Origin: a bacterium
Lineage (GTDB): Bacteria; UBP13; UBA5359
DNA: 9,707 bases
Direction of reading: 5' to 3'
Assembly: GCA_028699365.1 (NCBI GenBank)
Contig: JAQVUQ010000075.1
Coordinates: 1 to 9,707, forward strand
The notes under the pieces are model-generated. The model was not told where the DNA came from, made no database searches, and saw only the letters and a list, made by a program, of their open reading frames with translations. A program made the position numbers and the translations under genes. Positions 8,351 through 9,707 of this stretch are shown here, in pieces. Positions within the stretch are counted from its first letter, which is position 1; every line of letters starts with the position of its first letter.

Positions 8351-9043
8351 ATGAGGAGAAATAATCTGTATGAAACTGAGGAGAGGGGAAAAATAAAACG
8401 CGGCTTTACACTTATTGAACTGCTGGTAGTTATTGCTATTATCGCCTTGTTGGCAGCTATCCTGTTCCCGGTATTTAACCAGGCCAGGGAGAAAGCCAGG
8501 CAGGCACAGTGCCAGAGCAATTTGAAGCAGATTGGGCTGGCGTTTAATATGTATCTGCAGGACTGGGATGAGGTATTTCCTTTATATACACAGGGCGGCG
8601 GATGGCAGACAGTTATGGACAGGCAGATGGGCCGGGGAGGCGTTTACACTAACTTTTCTCCTCTCTGGAAATGCCCCAGTACCGATCCCTTTAACTGGAT
8701 ACATCAGGACGGCAAACAGTCTTACGGCTACAACTATACGTATCTGGGCATAAAAGAATATAATGGTATTCCGCAAGGTTCCAGCAGTCTACTTGGGGCT
8801 CCTGTTCATATGTCCAGGGTTACTCGTCCTGCCGACACTATTATGCTTCTTGATTCCGGAGGAAGCGCATTCGGCAATGCCGGATACTCTTCAGCACATC
8901 CGACTAATACCACCTATACGGTGTCAGACAGACATAACGGCGGAGCCAATGTAGTTTGGGTGGATGGCCACGTTTCTTGGAACCTGCGGGGAAAATTGAC
9001 AGGGGCCAGTGCAACAAATGCTTACTGGAAGGCGGTTAGATGA
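8351..9043 (+). CDS. type II secretion/type IV pilin-like prepilin with H-X9-DG motif (DUF1559-like)
   Basis: This is a membrane-anchored prepilin-like protein of 230 residues. An 18-residue charged leader ends in glycine and is followed by [13 protein letters not shown], the class III signal cut by prepilin peptidase between G18 and F19, with the expected glutamate at mature position 5 (E23). The hydrophobic helix (19-41) leads to the amphipathic segment [10 protein letters not shown], then [19 protein letters not shown]. Near the C-terminus, H195 is followed by nine residues and D205-G206 ([17 protein letters not shown]), the H-X9-DG motif of the prepilin-associated domain. The strong ribosome binding site AGAGGAGGT is five bases from the ATG. 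Such proteins occur in large families in Armatimonadota, Planctomycetes and Lentisphaerae; their role is not established, with pseudopilin or surface scaffold as possibilities. A beta-helix protein gene follows after 43 bases, so they are likely one transcript. Confidence 0.93.
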   Translation: MRRNNLYETEERGKIKRGFTLIELLVVIAIIALLAAILFPVFNQAREKARQAQCQSNLKQIGLAFNMYLQDWDEVFPLYTQGGGWQTVMDRQMGRGGVYTNFSPLWKCPSTDPFNWIHQDGKQSYGYNYTYLGIKEYNGIPQGSSSLLGAPVHMSRVTRPADTIMLLDSGGSAFGNAGYSSAHPTNTTYTVSDRHNGGANVVWVDGHVSWNLRGKLTGASATNAYWKAVR

Positions 9044-9086
9044 TTAAAGCAGGTCGGCAGAGTAAATAACTGAATTGGAGGAGAAA

Positions 9087-9707
9087 ATGAGTTGTAGGAA
9101 AATGGTTTGTGTAATGTCTTTTCTGATTTGTCTGTTAGCTTTGAACAGCGTCTGCTGGGCGAGCACCTGGTATGTTCGCCCAGCCGGCGGCAGCTATGGT
9201 CTGGAGAATGGAACATCATACGACAATGCATGGGATGGGTTCGGCAGAATCGTCTGGGGAAGCTCCGGGGTAACTGCGGGGGATACTCTGTATGTCTGCG
9301 GTAATCACTATCAGACCATGACAGTTGGTGCTACCGGTGCTTCCGGCTCTCCCATTACCATTCGCGGCGATTATGCGATTTCAGCAGGGGTTATTGACGG
9401 GTCAGCGGATATCAAGACCGGTAAATCCGCCTATTGGACGGAGACCTCAACGGGATCTAATAAATGGTACTATTCCAACGGTTATTCCAATTATGTCCTG
9501 CTTAACGACAAATTCGCCAAACGGGTGTACACTCTCGATGGCATGGATCAGGATGGCGAATGGTACTATTCCAACCCATATATCTATATCTACAGCACTA
9601 CTAACCCGGCCGACTCCACCACGTTTCAAACGATACGGGTAGGCCATTACAGCAAAGAATACGGTATCAAGATAGACAGCAAGAGTTATGTCACGGTTCG
9701 CAACCTA
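9087..9707 (+). CDS. secreted right-handed parallel beta-helix protein (3' partial), possible polysaccharide-active enzyme
   Basis: The frame is open from ATG at 9087 to the window edge, giving 207 residues without a stop, so the 3' end is missing. GGAGGAG at 9077-9083 is a good ribosome binding site. A signal peptide is clear: MSCRKMV, a hydrophobic core, and cleavage after VCWA (about 25), leaving STWYVRPAGGSYGLENGTSY. The mature N-terminus matches the secreted beta-helix style: a WYV opening, GDTLYVCGNHYQ, then ATGASGSPITIRGDY, the typical first turns of pectate-lyase-like or chondroitinase-B-like helices. The end of the window (YGIKIDSKSYVTVRNL) looks like the start of regular helix coils. 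WYYSN occurs twice (127-131, 159-163), probably two similar loops. The fold is well supported; enzyme activity is an inference, since the catalytic part would lie beyond the edge. It lies 43 bases after the prepilin gene with no promoter seen between. Confidence 0.82.
   Translation, partial: MSCRKMVCVMSFLICLLALNSVCWASTWYVRPAGGSYGLENGTSYDNAWDGFGRIVWGSSGVTAGDTLYVCGNHYQTMTVGATGASGSPITIRGDYAISAGVIDGSADIKTGKSAYWTETSTGSNKWYYSNGYSNYVLLNDKFAKRVYTLDGMDQDGEWYYSNPYIYIYSTTNPADSTTFQTIRVGHYSKEYGIKIDSKSYVTVRNL

Noticed and set aside
9144-9164. Lipoprotein signal in the beta-helix protein (cysteine 23)
   Set aside because: The residues before the cysteine (N-S-V) do not fit a lipobox, and VCWA-S gives a good ordinary signal-peptidase site.
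9107-9642. Two short plus-strand frames starting at 9107 and 9325
   Set aside because: They are out of frame with the signal-peptide and beta-helix frame that is open from 9087 to the window end and has a good ribosome binding site.

Overview
The window suggests a diderm (double-membraned) bacterium of moderate G+C, most likely Armatimonadota or a close relative. This is an inference. The best evidence is the prepilin at 8351-9043, whose N-terminal half ([20 protein letters not shown], then [13 protein letters not shown], then [10 protein letters not shown] and DWDEVFP) and H-X9-DG motif match the prepilin style that is hugely expanded in that phylum and also seen in Planctomycetes and Lentisphaerae. 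A putative small outer-membrane barrel ending in Phe supports a diderm envelope. The linkage of an F-type ATP synthase operon to murA recalls Firmicutes gene order, but none of the sporulation genes usual downstream of murA there are present.

Region 1 (2-3961) is the distal part of a tightly packed atp operon: atpA (5' end cut by the window edge), atpG, atpD and atpC, joined by a 1-base overlap or gaps of 3-4 bases. Region 2 (3962-4186) is a non-coding spacer with a heptanucleotide tandem repeat ending just before the murA ribosome binding site. Region 3 (4187-5437) is murA, starting at TTG. Region 4 (5536-6051) is an orphan secreted protein, probably an eight-strand outer-membrane barrel.

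Region 5 (6052-9707) looks like an accessory module and is visibly more A+T rich. It begins with a textbook sigma-70-type promoter (TTGACA, 17 bp, TATACT) overlapped by a 39-bp inverted repeat with perfect 13-bp arms, a strong candidate operator. The promoter drives a GntR-family regulator with a LacI-like sensor domain, followed after 43 bases by an AraC-family regulator with an N-terminal cupin-like sensor. A second promoter region, with a perfect TATAAT, a weak -35, direct repeats and palindromes, precedes a two-gene unit: the H-X9-DG prepilin and a secreted right-handed parallel beta-helix protein that runs off the right edge.

The simplest reading of region 5 is a carbohydrate-responsive locus: two ligand-sensing regulators control a cell-surface prepilin and a secreted protein likely to act on a polysaccharide. 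The sugar, the enzyme activity and the prepilin's role cannot be read from this window. No RNA genes, insertion sequences, CRISPR arrays or phage genes were seen.
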